The notes beneath the pieces were generated by a model that worked only from the letters and a program-made list of their open reading frames with translations, had not been told where the DNA came from and did no database searches. Shown in pieces: positions 17,246-27,068 of a stretch of 64,000 nucleotides of DNA. The stretch's first letter is position 1; every line of letters begins with the position of its first letter. The position numbers and the translations under genes are program-made. This stretch comes from an uncultured Sphingomonas sp. (GTDB lineage Bacteria > Pseudomonadota > Alphaproteobacteria > Sphingomonadales > Sphingomonadaceae): NCBI GenBank assembly GCA_913776045.1, contig CAJYOI010000017.1:1-64000 (forward strand), in the 5' to 3' direction.

Positions 17246-19126
17246 ATGTGCGGTATCGCAGGGGTTTTCTACCCCGGCACGCCCAAACCGGCCGATCCTG
17301 CCCGTATCGTCGCCATGACCGAGGCTCAGGCGCATCGCGGGCCGGACGGGGCGGGGGTGTGGACCGGCAGCGGCGTCGGGCTGGGGCACCGGCGCCTGTC
17401 GATCATCGACGTCGCCGGATCGCCGCAGCCGATGCAGGCCGGCAGCCTGACGATAACCTATAACGGCGAAGTCTATAATTTCGCCGAGTTGCGTGCCGAA
17501 CTGGAGACGATGGGCGCCCGCTTCGTCACCTCGGGCGATACCGAAGTGCTCCTTCACGGCTGGCGCGCGTGGGGGACGGGGCTGCTCGACCGGCTGGTCG
17601 GCATGTTTGCCTTCGCGATTCACGATGCCGATGCCAACACGCTGACGCTGGTCCGCGACCGGCTGGGGGTTAAGCCGCTCCACTATGTCGAACTGAGCGA
17701 CGGCGCGGTCGCCTTCGCGTCGGAGCTCAAGGGATTGCTCGCCCATCCTTTAGTCCGGCGCGAAGTTGACGTCCGCGCGGTCGAGGATTTCATGGCGCTC
17801 GGCTACGTCCCCGACCACGCCTGTATCGTAGCGGGCGTGAAGAAGCTGCCCGCCGCCGGGTTGCTGGTGCTGGAGCGCGGGAAGCCGGTTCCGCCCCCGC
17901 GCCGCTGGTGGGACATCGACTTCTCGCAGCGCGCGAAGGGCTCGGCGAAGGACTTGGAAGCGGAGATGATCGACCGCCTGCGCGCGTCGGTGCGGAGCCG
18001 GATGGTCGCCGACGTGCCGTTGGGGGCCTTTCTGTCGGGCGGTGTCGACAGCTCCGCGGTTGTCGCGCTGATGGCGGAATCGTCTCCCCGCGCGGTCAAG
18101 ACGCTGTCGATCGGCTTCGACGAGGCGGGACATGACGAAAGCGCCTACGCCCGCGCGGTCGCCGACCGCTTCGCCACCGACCATCGCACCCGCACCGTGG
18201 CGGCCGACGATTTCGCGCTGATCGACACGTTGGTTCAGGCGTTCGACGAACCCTTCGCCGACGCCTCCGCGCTCGCCACCTATCGCGTGTGCGAACTGGC
18301 GCGCGAAAGCGTCACCGTCGCGCTGTCGGGCGACGGCGCGGACGAGGCGTTCGCGGGCTACCGTCGCTATCGATTCCATGCCGCCGAAGAAAGCTTCCGC
18401 GGTCTGCTGCCCGGTGACGTGCGGCAAAAGGTCTTCGGCACGCTCGGCCGGCTCTATCCCAAGGCCGACTGGGCGCCGCGGCCGCTTCGCGCCAAGTCGA
18501 CGCTCCTCGCGCTCGCCGACGATGGCGCTACCGCCTACGCCCGTGCGGTCGGAGTGACGACACCGACGACGCGCGACCGGCTTTATGGCGATGCTTTCCG
18601 CCGCAGTCTGGGCGGTCACCGCGGCGAGGACGCGATGATCGCGACGATGCGCGCTGCGCCAGCACGCTCGGGGCTCGATGCCGCGCAATATGCCGACATC
18701 CACCACTGGCTGCCCGGCGACATTCTGACCAAGGTCGACCGCACGTCGATGGCGGTCAGCCTGGAGGCGCGCGAGCCGCTGCTCGACCACCGCCTGCTCG
18801 AATTCGCCGCGACCCTGCCGGAGCGGATGCGCATCCAGGGCGGGCAGGGCAAATGGCTGATGAAGAAGGCGCTCGAGCCGTGGCTGCCGAAGGACGTGCT
18901 CTACCGGCCGAAGATGGGATTCGTGACGCCGGTCAGCGCCTGGTTCCGACGCGAGCTTGCCGGGCAGGCGGCGGCGCTAAGCAAGTCGCCGGTGCTGGGC
19001 GCCTGGTTCGACCGCGCCGCGCTCGACCGGCTGGCAGAGGATCACCGGGCTGGCCGGGCCGAGCATGGCCGGACCTTGTGGCAACTGGTAATGCTCGACC
19101 GCAGCGTGCGGCGGATGTTCGCCTAG
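17246..19126 (+). CDS. XrtA-associated asparagine-synthase-like amidotransferase
   Basis: Class II glutamine amidotransferase plus synthetase, 626 residues (TIGR03108 type). Cys2 of MCGIAGVF is the N-terminal nucleophile for glutamine hydrolysis; the PP-loop SGGVDSSA near residue 264 binds ATP; GDGADEAFAGYRRY is conserved in the synthetase domain. It starts four bases after xrtA and closes the operon. In XrtA loci it probably amidates a uronic acid or another acid group of the polymer rather than making asparagine; that is family-level inference. Confidence 0.93.
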   Translation: MCGIAGVFYPGTPKPADPARIVAMTEAQAHRGPDGAGVWTGSGVGLGHRRLSIIDVAGSPQPMQAGSLTITYNGEVYNFAELRAELETMGARFVTSGDTEVLLHGWRAWGTGLLDRLVGMFAFAIHDADANTLTLVRDRLGVKPLHYVELSDGAVAFASELKGLLAHPLVRREVDVRAVEDFMALGYVPDHACIVAGVKKLPAAGLLVLERGKPVPPPRRWWDIDFSQRAKGSAKDLEAEMIDRLRASVRSRMVADVPLGAFLSGGVDSSAVVALMAESSPRAVKTLSIGFDEAGHDESAYARAVADRFATDHRTRTVAADDFALIDTLVQAFDEPFADASALATYRVCELARESVTVALSGDGADEAFAGYRRYRFHAAEESFRGLLPGDVRQKVFGTLGRLYPKADWAPRPLRAKSTLLALADDGATAYARAVGVTTPTTRDRLYGDAFRRSLGGHRGEDAMIATMRAAPARSGLDAAQYADIHHWLPGDILTKVDRTSMAVSLEAREPLLDHRLLEFAATLPERMRIQGGQGKWLMKKALEPWLPKDVLYRPKMGFVTPVSAWFRRELAGQAAALSKSPVLGAWFDRAALDRLAEDHRAGRAEHGRTLWQLVMLDRSVRRMFA

Positions 19127-19165
19127 CCTTCTTGCCTCCCTTGCGCGGGAGACCGGCGGACGAGG

Positions 19166-19858
19166 TTAAAGCGTATCGATCCACGCCGGCAGATCACCCA
19201 GTCGGTCGAGCTGGCGAAAGCGTGGGTGGTCGCTCGGTACCGCGGCGACCTCGTGGCTCCACGCGCCGGGTTGCGGGACATAGGCGGCCCATGCGCCGAC
19301 CTCGAGCGCGGGGCGTATGTCGGAGCGGAGCGAGTCGCCCCCCATCACCGCTTCGTCCGGCGCCACGCCTTCGCGCGCGAACAGGCGGCGAAAGGTGTCG
19401 GCGGTCTTGTCGCTGACGATCTCGATGCCGTGGAAGCGGTCGCCCAGCCCCGAGGCGGCGAGCTTCGCTTCCTGGTGGAGCAGATCGCCCTTGGTCACCA
19501 GCACCACCCGCCCGCGATCCGCCAGCGCGTCGAGCGTGTCGGCGATGCCGTCGAACAGCTCGACCGGATGCGAGAGCAGCGCCCGGCCGGCGGTCAGGAT
19601 GTCGGCGATCAGCCCGGCGGGCAGGGGATCGCCGACCAATTCGACCGCTGTCTCGATCATCGACAGCGTGAAACCCTTGGCGCCATAGCCATAGAGCTTC
19701 AGGTTGCGCGTCTCGCACGCCGTCAGCGTCTCGTGCGTGATCTGCCGGTCGGCGAACGGCGCGATCAGGTCGTGCAGCGCCGCTTCGGTCGCGTTGAAGT
19801 GGCGCATATTGTGCCACAGCGTGTCATCGGCATCGAGGCAGATCAGACGGATCGGCAT
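19166..19858 (-). CDS. HAD-superfamily hydrolase
   Basis: Haloacid-dehalogenase-like phosphatase of 230 residues. Motif I is LDADDTLWH (nucleophilic Asp near residue 9), motif II is VTKGD, the motif III lysine lies in SDKTADTF, and motif IV is MGGDSLRSDI. The ATG at 19858 is two bases after the stop of the acyl-CoA dehydrogenase gene, so the genes probably share a transcript; the longer open frame upstream is a shadow of that gene. The substrate is unknown. It converges on the amidotransferase gene. Confidence 0.85.
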   Translation of the reverse strand: MPIRLICLDADDTLWHNMRHFNATEAALHDLIAPFADRQITHETLTACETRNLKLYGYGAKGFTLSMIETAVELVGDPLPAGLIADILTAGRALLSHPVELFDGIADTLDALADRGRVVLVTKGDLLHQEAKLAASGLGDRFHGIEIVSDKTADTFRRLFAREGVAPDEAVMGGDSLRSDIRPALEVGAWAAYVPQPGAWSHEVAAVPSDHPRFRQLDRLGDLPAWIDTL

Positions 19859-19860
19859 GC

Positions 19861-21018
19861 TTAGCCCCCGATCAGCTCGCGCCCGATCAGGTAGCGGCGG
19901 ATTTCGTTGGTGCCGGCACCGATGTCGTAGAGTTTGGCGTCGCGCAGAAAGCGTTCGACCGGCCATTCCTTGGTATAGCCAGCCCCGCCCAGCGCCTGGA
20001 TCGCCTCGAGCGAGGTCTTCACCGCATTCTCGCTCGCCAGCAGGATCGCGCCCGCCGCGTCGAAGCGAGTGGTCTTGCCCGCATCGCACGCCCGGGCAAC
20101 GGCATAGACGTACGCGCGGGCCGAATTCAGGGCGACGTACATGTCGGCGATCTTGGCCTGCATCAGCTGGAAATGGCCGATCGGCTGGCCGAACTGCCTG
20201 CGGTCGCGCACGTACGGCAGGACGACGTCGAGACAGGCCTGCATGATGCCGATCGGACCAGCGGCCAGCACCGCGCGTTCGTAATCCAGGCCCGACATCA
20301 GCACCTTGGCGCCTTCGCCGACCTTGCCGAGCACGTTTTCGACCGGAACTTCGCAATCCTCGAACACCAGCTCGGCGGTGTCAGACCCGCGCATGCCCAT
20401 CTTGTCGAGCTTCTTGCTGACCGAAAAGCCTGGCATGTCGCGTTCGATCAGGAAGGCGGTGATGCCCCGCGGGCCCGCCGCCGGATCGGTTTTGGCATAG
20501 ACGACCAACGTCGACGCGGTCGGCGAATTGGTGATCCAGAATTTCGTGCCGTTCAAGACGTAGCGGTCGTTGCCCTTGGCCTCCGCCTTCAGCTTCATCG
20601 ACACGACGTCGCTGCCCGAACCGGCTTCCGACATGGCGAGGCTGCCGACATGTTCGCCCGAGATCAGCTTGGGCAGGTAGCGCTGCTTCTGCTCGGAATT
20701 TCCCCAGCGGCGGATCTGGTTGATGCACAGGTTGGAGTGGGCACCGTAGCTGAGACCGACCGACGCGGACGCGCGGCTGACCTCCTCCATCGCTACGCAA
20801 TGTTCGAGATAGCCGAGGCCCAGGCCGCCATATTCCTCCTCCACGGTGATGCCGTGGAGGCCGAGTTCGCCCATTTCGGGCCAGAGTTCCTGGGGGAAGC
20901 GATTGCTCTCGTCGACCTCCGCCGCGATCGGCTTGATGCGATCGGTCGCATAGCGCTCGGTCGTGTCGCGGATCATGTCGGCGTTCTCGCCAAGCCCGAA
21001 ATCGAGCGTCGCGTCCAT
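19861..21018 (-). CDS. ivd: Isovaleryl-CoA dehydrogenase
   Basis: FAD-dependent acyl-CoA dehydrogenase, 385 residues, starting at the ATG at 21018 with GAGGAGAG upstream. The first signature [15 protein letters not shown] binds FAD. The catalytic Glu lies in [14 protein letters not shown] near residue 245, the position typical of isovaleryl-CoA dehydrogenases rather than the C-terminal Glu of other family members. The C-terminal signature is [17 protein letters not shown]. It would oxidise isovaleryl-CoA in leucine breakdown, passing electrons to ETF. The rest of the leucine pathway is not next to it. Confidence 0.9.
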   Translation of the reverse strand: MDATLDFGLGENADMIRDTTERYATDRIKPIAAEVDESNRFPQELWPEMGELGLHGITVEEEYGGLGLGYLEHCVAMEEVSRASASVGLSYGAHSNLCINQIRRWGNSEQKQRYLPKLISGEHVGSLAMSEAGSGSDVVSMKLKAEAKGNDRYVLNGTKFWITNSPTASTLVVYAKTDPAAGPRGITAFLIERDMPGFSVSKKLDKMGMRGSDTAELVFEDCEVPVENVLGKVGEGAKVLMSGLDYERAVLAAGPIGIMQACLDVVLPYVRDRRQFGQPIGHFQLMQAKIADMYVALNSARAYVYAVARACDAGKTTRFDAAGAILLASENAVKTSLEAIQALGGAGYTKEWPVERFLRDAKLYDIGAGTNEIRRYLIGRELIGG

Positions 21019-21112
21019 CGTAACTCTCCTCAAAACTTCACGTTTGTTGCAACCCGCTTGCGGTAGGATCGTTCGCGCGGCAAGCCCAAGCTGTGATTGA
21101 TCTTCCTCAACT

Positions 21113-23737
21113 ATGGTATCCGTCCCTCGCATCGACCAGCGCCAGACCGCTTCGATGACGCTCGCTGTCCCCGCAGCGTCGGACGAACTGTCGCGACTGA
21201 GCGCGCTGCAGCGGACGGGCGTGCTCGATACCGCGCCGGAACCGCGGTTCGATGCGATCGTCGCGGCGGTGAAGGCATTGCTCGACGTGCCGATCGCGCT
21301 GGTCAGCCTGATCGACCGCGACCGCCAGTGGTTCAAGGCACGCGATGGGGTCGATCTGAAGGAGACGCCGATCGACACGTCGGTCTGCGCACTGGCGATC
21401 CGCCAGTCGCGGCTGTTCGTCATCCACGACCTGTCGAACGATCCGCGCACGTGTCAGATGTCGCTTGTCACGGGAGATGCGCACCTACGCTATTACGCAG
21501 GCTTTCCGATCGTGACCAACGACGGGGTGGCGATCGGTAGCGTCTGCGCGATCGATACCAAGCCGCGGTTGGACGAACTGACCCCGGCGCAGAACATCGC
21601 GATGGAGGCGCTGGCGCGACAGGCGGCGATCGAGATCGAGCGCAACGCCGCCGGCGTGACGGAAGGCGACGCGGCGATGCCGTTCAGCGTCGGCAGCTGG
21701 GGCTGGGATCTGGAAGCCGGGCGGCTGACGCTCGACGCGCGGCTGGCGCGGATGATGGGGATCGATCCCGCAGAGGCGGCGCTGGGGCTGCAGGGTGAGC
21801 GGGCGATCGAGCATATTCACCCCGAGGACCGCGCCCGTCTGCGCCAGGCGATCGAGGATACGGTCGCAGCGCGCGCCCCTTATTCATGCGAATATCGCAT
21901 GCGGCTGGCCGATGGGCGTTTCACCTGGGTGTTGGCGCAGGGGCGGGTAATCCGCACGCCCGACGGGCGGCCCCGCTATTTCCCAGGCGCAATCTTCGAC
22001 ATCGACGCGCGGCGGCGGCAGGAAATGCGACTGTCGGCGCTGGTCGAACTGAACGACCGGTTGCGCGAGCCCGGGGATGCCGCCGATCTGGCGCAGGCCG
22101 CGTCGAAGATTTTGGGCCGCACGCTGGACGTAGCGCGCGCGGGCTATGGCCGTATCGATCCGGTGGCCGAGACGATCGACATGGGGCCTCACTGGTGTTC
22201 GAAGGGCGTGGCGCCGCTGCCGCCGCTGCTGCACTTCCGCGATTATGGCAGCTTCATCGACGATCTGAAGCGCGGTGAGACGGTGACGCTCGACGACGTC
22301 GCCCGCGACCCGCGCACCGCCGACCATGCCGCGGCGATCCACGCGCTGGGCGTGCATGCCCTCGTCAACATGCCGATCGTCGAGGATGGCAAGTTCGTCG
22401 CGCTGTTGGTCGTGAACGACGACGAACCGCGCGCATGGAGCGATACGGAGGTCGCCTTCATCAAGGAGGTTGCCGATCGCACTCGCAACGCGGTCGAACG
22501 TCGACGTACGGAAACCGAGCTCGGCCAGCTCAACGCGTCACTGGAGGCGGAGGTGGAGGCCCGGACCCGGGACCTGATGATCGCCGAGGAAAATCTGCGC
22601 CAGTCGGCGAAGATGGAGGCGGTGGGTCAGTTGACCGGCGGCCTGGCGCACGACCTCAACAACCTGCTGACCGGCGTGTCGGGTGCGGTCGAGATGATGG
22701 GCCTCAGGATCGCGCAGGGGCGGACGGATACGCTGGGGCGCTATCTGGGCATCGCCAGCGAAAGCGTAACGCGAGCGGCTGCGCTGACCCACCGGCTGCT
22801 CGCCTTTTCGCGGCGCCAGACGCTCGATCCCAAGCCGACCGATGGAAACCGGCTGATCGACGGGATCTCGGACCTGCTCTGCCGTACGGTCGGGCCGGCG
22901 CATCCGGTGCGGTTGGAGCTGGCGGACGATTGCTGGCCGATCCTGGTCGATTCCAACCAGCTTGAAAACGCCCTGCTCAACCTGTGCATCAACGCCCGCG
23001 ACGCGATGCCCGATGGCGGGCCGATCCGAATCGAATCGCGCAACCGCAGCATCGATGCGGCGACGGCGGTCGCGCAGCAGATGCTGGCGGGCGACTATCT
23101 GGCGATCTGCGTTTCCGACAGCGGCATCGGCATGTCGCATGAGGTGCGCCGGCGCGCGTTCGATCCCTTCTATACCACCAAGCCGCAGGGCGTGGGCACG
23201 GGGCTGGGCCTGTCGATGGTGTACGGCTTCGTCCGCCAGTCGGGCGGGCAGGTGTGGATCGAGAGCGCCGAAGGGCAGGGGACGAGCGTCACGCTCTACC
23301 TGCCGCGTACCGATGTCGAGCCCGTTGACGAGGCATCGGTCGAGCGCCAGCAGCCGATGCCGACGTCGGCCCGCACCATCCTGGTCGTCGATGACGAGGC
23401 GGCGGTGCGAACGCTGATGGCTGAAGCGATGGGCGATCAGGGGCACCGCGTGCTCACCGCGTCGGATGGCGCGGAGGCCCTGGAGCTGCTCGATGCCTAT
23501 GGGAATACGATCGACCTGGTGCTGACCGACGTCGGGCTGACCGGTGGGATGAACGGGCGTCAGGTCGCGGAAGCGGCGTTGCGGAAACGGCCGGGGCTTA
23601 AGGTCGTGTTCGTCACCGGCTATGCCGAGCAGGCGGTACTGGGCGCTGAACAACTGCCCGAGAATATGGCGCTGGTGACCAAACCCTTCGCGCTCGACGC
23701 ACTGACGTCGCGCGTGTCGAGCTTGCTCGGCGGATGA
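21113..23737 (+). CDS. Hybrid sensor histidine kinase (GAF-PAS-GAF-HisKA-HATPase-REC)
   Basis: Soluble hybrid kinase of 874 residues with no membrane span. Order: GAF about 20-165 ([17 protein letters not shown]), PAS about 185-295, GAF about 310-465, coiled coil, HisKA with phospho-acceptor His513 in [11 protein letters not shown], HATPase with [16 protein letters not shown] and [12 protein letters not shown], and a receiver domain whose acceptor is Asp806 in LVLTDVG. The sensed signal is unknown; GAF and PAS suggest a small ligand or redox cue. The start at 21113 has no clear Shine-Dalgarno; an ATG at 21155 is possible. The last codons overlap fdhD. Confidence 0.9.
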   Translation: MVSVPRIDQRQTASMTLAVPAASDELSRLSALQRTGVLDTAPEPRFDAIVAAVKALLDVPIALVSLIDRDRQWFKARDGVDLKETPIDTSVCALAIRQSRLFVIHDLSNDPRTCQMSLVTGDAHLRYYAGFPIVTNDGVAIGSVCAIDTKPRLDELTPAQNIAMEALARQAAIEIERNAAGVTEGDAAMPFSVGSWGWDLEAGRLTLDARLARMMGIDPAEAALGLQGERAIEHIHPEDRARLRQAIEDTVAARAPYSCEYRMRLADGRFTWVLAQGRVIRTPDGRPRYFPGAIFDIDARRRQEMRLSALVELNDRLREPGDAADLAQAASKILGRTLDVARAGYGRIDPVAETIDMGPHWCSKGVAPLPPLLHFRDYGSFIDDLKRGETVTLDDVARDPRTADHAAAIHALGVHALVNMPIVEDGKFVALLVVNDDEPRAWSDTEVAFIKEVADRTRNAVERRRTETELGQLNASLEAEVEARTRDLMIAEENLRQSAKMEAVGQLTGGLAHDLNNLLTGVSGAVEMMGLRIAQGRTDTLGRYLGIASESVTRAAALTHRLLAFSRRQTLDPKPTDGNRLIDGISDLLCRTVGPAHPVRLELADDCWPILVDSNQLENALLNLCINARDAMPDGGPIRIESRNRSIDAATAVAQQMLAGDYLAICVSDSGIGMSHEVRRRAFDPFYTTKPQGVGTGLGLSMVYGFVRQSGGQVWIESAEGQGTSVTLYLPRTDVEPVDEASVERQQPMPTSARTILVVDDEAAVRTLMAEAMGDQGHRVLTASDGAEALELLDAYGNTIDLVLTDVGLTGGMNGRQVAEAALRKRPGLKVVFVTGYAEQAVLGAEQLPENMALVTKPFALDALTSRVSSLLGG

Positions 23738-24492
23738 TATTGACCCGCGTCGTCGCGGACGGCGGCAGGACGGCGATCGATCGTGCGCTGGCCGAAGAGG
23801 TGCCGATCGCGATCGAGGTGAACGGGATCGGCTATGCCGTGCTGATGGCGACGCCAGCCGATCTTGAGGATCTGGCGGTCGGCTTTGCCGTGTCGGAGCG
23901 GCTGGCGGCCGCCGGGGCTCCGGTCGAAGTCGATGTCCATGACGCTACGACGCTCGGTGGTCAGATCGTGCGGCTGACGTTGGATGCGGCGGGCGCAGAG
24001 ACGGTCGCGGCGCGGGTGCGGCATCGGACGTCCGAATCCTCGTGCGGGCTGTGCGGGGTCGAGACCCTGGAACAGGCGATGCGCGCGCTGCCGCCGGTGA
24101 CGGCGACAAGCGCGGCGGACGATGCGGCGGTGTTTCGCGCGCTGGCGGCGCTCGACGGGCGGCAGCCACTCAATGCGCAAACCGGTGCCGTCCATGCAGC
24201 GGCGCTGTGCGGCGCTGACGGCACGATCCGGCTGGTCCGCGAGGATGTCGGGCGGCACAACGCATTCGACAAGCTGATCGGGGCGATGTGCCGGGCGGGC
24301 GTCGGCTGGAACGGCGGCTTTGCGCTGCTGACGTCGCGTTGCTCCTACGAACTGGTCGAAAAGGCGGTGCTGTCGGGCTGTCCGCTGCTCGCGACGATTT
24401 CCGCGCCGACCGCGCTTGCGGTGTCGCGGGCGCAGGACGCGGGGCTGCCGCTTCGCGTGCTCGTGCGCAGGGATGCGATGCTGGCGACATGA
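23734..24492 (+). CDS. fdhD: Formate dehydrogenase accessory sulfurtransferase
   Basis: FdhD-family protein, 252 residues, which transfers sulfur from IscS to the molybdenum-bis-MGD cofactor. The conserved cysteine loop SSCGLCGVE holds Cys104 and Cys107. The segment LAVGFAVSERL and the late VREDVGRHNAFDKLIG motif are family hallmarks. It overlaps the kinase gene and is followed by mobA, again overlapping. No formate dehydrogenase is in the window, so its client enzyme is elsewhere. Confidence 0.93.
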   Translation: MILTRVVADGGRTAIDRALAEEVPIAIEVNGIGYAVLMATPADLEDLAVGFAVSERLAAAGAPVEVDVHDATTLGGQIVRLTLDAAGAETVAARVRHRTSESSCGLCGVETLEQAMRALPPVTATSAADDAAVFRALAALDGRQPLNAQTGAVHAAALCGADGTIRLVREDVGRHNAFDKLIGAMCRAGVGWNGGFALLTSRCSYELVEKAVLSGCPLLATISAPTALAVSRAQDAGLPLRVLVRRDAMLAT

Positions 24493-25007
24493 TCCTGGGT
24501 GCGATCCTGGCCGGCGGGCAGGCGCGGCGGTTCGGCAGCGACAAGGCGCTGGCCGAGATCGAGGGCGAACGGATGATCGACCGGATTGCGGCGAGTCTGG
24601 TTGCGCAATGCGACGCGGTCCTTCTCTGCGGGCGGACGCTGGAGGGCTTTCGATCGGTCCCGGATCGCCCGGCGGCGGGGATGGGGCCGCTCGGTGGGTT
24701 GGCGGCAGCGCTGCGGGTGGCGGCGGATGAGGGCTTTGCCCAGGTGCTGACGGTGCCGTGTGACGTGCCCGACCTGTCGGGTAATCTGTCGGCGCGCTTG
24801 GGCAGGGCGCCGGTGTGTGCGGAGGATTGCCCGGTGATCGGGCTGTGGGCGGCAGACTTGGCGGATCAGATCGACGCGTTTCTGGCCGCAAGCGACGACC
24901 GGTCGTTGAGGGCTTGGGCGCGGTACTGCGGTGCTAGAGCCGCGCCGGCGTTGGCTTTGGCGAATATCAATCGGCCGGACGATTTGGCGGCGTATTTGGC
25001 GCGGTGA
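24489..25007 (+). CDS. mobA: Molybdenum cofactor guanylyltransferase
   Basis: Nucleotidyltransferase of 172 residues that adds GMP to molybdopterin to make MGD. The N-terminal nucleotide-binding loop ILAGGQARRFGSDKAL begins near residue 5 and VPCDVPDLS is the metal-binding region. It is slightly short for the family but ends naturally. The ATG overlaps the fdhD stop (ATGA). With FdhD it supports bis-MGD enzymes, not the adjacent sulfite dehydrogenase, which normally needs only molybdopterin. Confidence 0.9.
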   Translation: MILGAILAGGQARRFGSDKALAEIEGERMIDRIAASLVAQCDAVLLCGRTLEGFRSVPDRPAAGMGPLGGLAAALRVAADEGFAQVLTVPCDVPDLSGNLSARLGRAPVCAEDCPVIGLWAADLADQIDAFLAASDDRSLRAWARYCGARAAPALALANINRPDDLAAYLAR

Positions 25008-25054
25008 GGGCAATGCCGCAGCTTCAGTGCTAGCAGATAGTCCCCAACCCCCAG

Positions 25055-25076
25055 CCCCTCCCCTGAAGGGGAGGGG
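25055..25076. repeat. Perfect GC-rich inverted repeat
   Basis: CCCCTCCCCT and AGGGGAGGGG form a perfect 10-bp stem around a 2-base loop between mobA and the sulfite dehydrogenase gene. It could act as a transcription stop for the kinase-fdhD-mobA unit, but there is no T-tract, and the same palindrome type is a common dispersed repeat in sphingomonads. Confidence 0.6.
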
Positions 25077-25126
25077 AGCTGCGACGGAGGCTTGCCTCGC
25101 CGCATCGCCTCTGGTCAGATGCGGCC

Positions 25127-26335
25127 ATGACCGCGATCGATCGACGCCATGCCCTGAGATTGCTTGTCGCCGGTGGCGCGGCTGCGGGTACGCCTGCGCT
25201 GGCCCAGGCGCTGTTCGACCTGAAGCTGCCCGGCGGCAACGGCGCGCGGCCGATGACGACCGGCTTTCCGGAAAAGGGCGCGATGATTTTGCAGCGGACG
25301 CGCGCGCCTTTGCTGGAAACGCCGATGGCGGTGCTCGACGACGGGATGTTCACGCCGAATGACCGCTTCTTCGTGCGCTGGCATTATGCCGACATCCCGA
25401 CCGCCATTGATGGCGGGAAGCATCGGATCGCGGTGGGCGGGGCCGTTCGACAGCGGCTAAACCTGTCGCTGGCCGACTTGATGGCGATGCCGCGGTTCGA
25501 GATCGCGGCGGTCAACCAATGTTCGGGCAATTCGCGGGGGTATTTCAGCCCGCGCGTGCCCGGCGCCGAATGGGGCCACGGGGCGATGGGCAATGCGCGC
25601 TGGGGCGGGGTGCGGTTGCGTGACGTGCTCGACCGGGCGGGTGTCGCGCCGGGTGCGATGGCGGTTCGGTTCGGCGGGCTCGACCGACCGCCGCCGGGGG
25701 CACCGCCCTTCCTGAAGTCGCTCGACATCGACCACGCCCGTGATGGCGAGGTGATGCTGGCGTTCCTGATGAATGGCGAACGCCTGCCGATGCTGAACGG
25801 CTATCCCCTGCGGTTGGTCGTGCCGGGCTGGTATTCGACCTATTGGATCAAGGCGCTGAGCAGCATCGAAGTGCTCGACGCCCCCGACACAAGCTATTGG
25901 ATGGAGAAGGCCTATCGCATCCCGACCGCGCCACGTGCGAGCGTGGTGCCGGGCGCGAAGGATTTCCCGACCGAACCGATCAGCCGGATGAACCCGCGCG
26001 CGTTCGTCACCAACTTGGCCGATGGCGACACGATCGTCGCACGGTCGCCCTTTGCGGTCCGCGGGATTGCGTTCGGTGGCGCGACCGGCGTGAAATCGGT
26101 CGAGCTGTCGATGAATGGGGGGCGAAGCTGGCATCCGGCGCAACTGGGGCCGGACATTGGGAAGTACGGTTTCCGGCGGTGGGACATGACCGGGGGTGGG
26201 GTGGCGCCGGGCAGCTACCGATTGGCGGTGCGATGCATCAACAGCGACGGCGTGGTGCAGACCAGCGCGCCGATATGGAACCCGGCCGGCTATATGGACA
26301 ATCGGATCGAGACGATCGGACTGCGGGCAGCATGA
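25127..26335 (+). CDS. Molybdopterin sulfite dehydrogenase catalytic subunit (SorA-like)
   Basis: Sulfite-oxidase-family molybdoenzyme, 402 residues. The N-terminus DRRHALRLLVAGG followed by a hydrophobic run and LAQA is a twin-arginine signal, so the folded enzyme should go to the periplasm. Cys132 in VNQCSGNSRGYF is the molybdenum ligand. The C-terminal dimer domain (about 290-400, VELSMNGGRSWHPA) is complete. The next gene encodes a c-type cytochrome that overlaps it, matching the SorAB arrangement. It would oxidise sulfite to sulfate, though other members of the fold act on other substrates. Confidence 0.88.
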   Translation: MTAIDRRHALRLLVAGGAAAGTPALAQALFDLKLPGGNGARPMTTGFPEKGAMILQRTRAPLLETPMAVLDDGMFTPNDRFFVRWHYADIPTAIDGGKHRIAVGGAVRQRLNLSLADLMAMPRFEIAAVNQCSGNSRGYFSPRVPGAEWGHGAMGNARWGGVRLRDVLDRAGVAPGAMAVRFGGLDRPPPGAPPFLKSLDIDHARDGEVMLAFLMNGERLPMLNGYPLRLVVPGWYSTYWIKALSSIEVLDAPDTSYWMEKAYRIPTAPRASVVPGAKDFPTEPISRMNPRAFVTNLADGDTIVARSPFAVRGIAFGGATGVKSVELSMNGGRSWHPAQLGPDIGKYGFRRWDMTGGGVAPGSYRLAVRCINSDGVVQTSAPIWNPAGYMDNRIETIGLRAA

Positions 26336-26655
26336 AGCGGATCGCCTTCCTCGCCCCGTTGCTGCTGGCGGCCTGCGGTGGCCAGCCGGAAGCGCCGGCC
26401 GCGTCCAAGGCCGATGGGATGGTCCGCATCTCGCTGCCCGACGATCCCACTACGAAGCTGGGAGGAAGCAATGCTGCGCTGATCGAACGCAATTGCCTTG
26501 CCTGTCATTCGGTCGAGATGATCACCGCCCAGCCGAAGCTGCCGGCCGAGAAGTGGGCGGCGACGATCGAGAAGATGCGGACGGTCTATGGCGCTCAGAT
26601 CGCCAAAGGGGACGACGCAGCGCTGGTGGCGGCGTTGGCGTCGGCGCAGGAGTAG
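26332..26655 (+). CDS. c-type cytochrome subunit (SorB-like)
   Basis: Single-haem cytochrome c of 107 residues. The haem motif is CLACH (Cys55, Cys58, His59); a likely distal Met is in the later helix. The signal peptide ends in LLLAACGG, which looks like a lipobox, so it may be a lipoprotein anchored in the inner membrane. It overlaps the molybdoenzyme gene (ATGA) and probably takes its electrons. Confidence 0.88.
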   Translation: MKRIAFLAPLLLAACGGQPEAPAASKADGMVRISLPDDPTTKLGGSNAALIERNCLACHSVEMITAQPKLPAEKWAATIEKMRTVYGAQIAKGDDAALVAALASAQE

Positions 26656-26673
26656 CGCGCGACACACGCTGGG

Positions 26674-26871
26674 TCAGTGCCGCTTCAGCGGATCGCCGAC
26701 CGCGACGTGAATGTCTGCGGCCGACCCCGGCATGTGACGCGGTTCGATGCTGGTGTAGTGCCGCGCCTTGCGGTGCCGCCACGCCAGCACGCCGATACCG
26801 CCGATCGCCGCCGCAGCGACCGTGGCGGCAAGCGTGACAAGGACGGGGCGAGCGGATTTTCTGGCAGTCAT
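26674..26871 (-). CDS. Small membrane protein (hypothetical)
   Basis: A 65-residue protein with one membrane span near residues 9-30 (PVLVTLAATVAAAAIGGIGV) and a short hydrophilic tail. It is convergent with the cytochrome gene and 18 bases from it. I do not recognise the family; the clear hydrophobic segment and placement in an otherwise empty gap are the only support. Confidence 0.5.
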   Translation of the reverse strand: MTARKSARPVLVTLAATVAAAAIGGIGVLAWRHRKARHYTSIEPRHMPGSAADIHVAVGDPLKRH

Positions 26872-27068
26872 GCCCGTTCAAACACCGATTAACTTAAGTG
26901 TATCCGCGGCAATCCCACGAATGCGCGCTTTCGTGCCGGAGCCGGAACGACGCTTGCACGTTCGGCAATCGACCGGTCGATTAACGCACACGACCAGACT
27001 TGAAGTGGACATGGTGTCCGCTTAATTGCCGCGCCAGTTCGATTCCGTCCAGACGAAAGCCCGTTTTC

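Noticed and set aside
19859-20356. Upstream extension of the HAD hydrolase frame
   Set aside because: This part overlaps the acyl-CoA dehydrogenase gene in another frame; HAD motif I begins right after the ATG at 19858.
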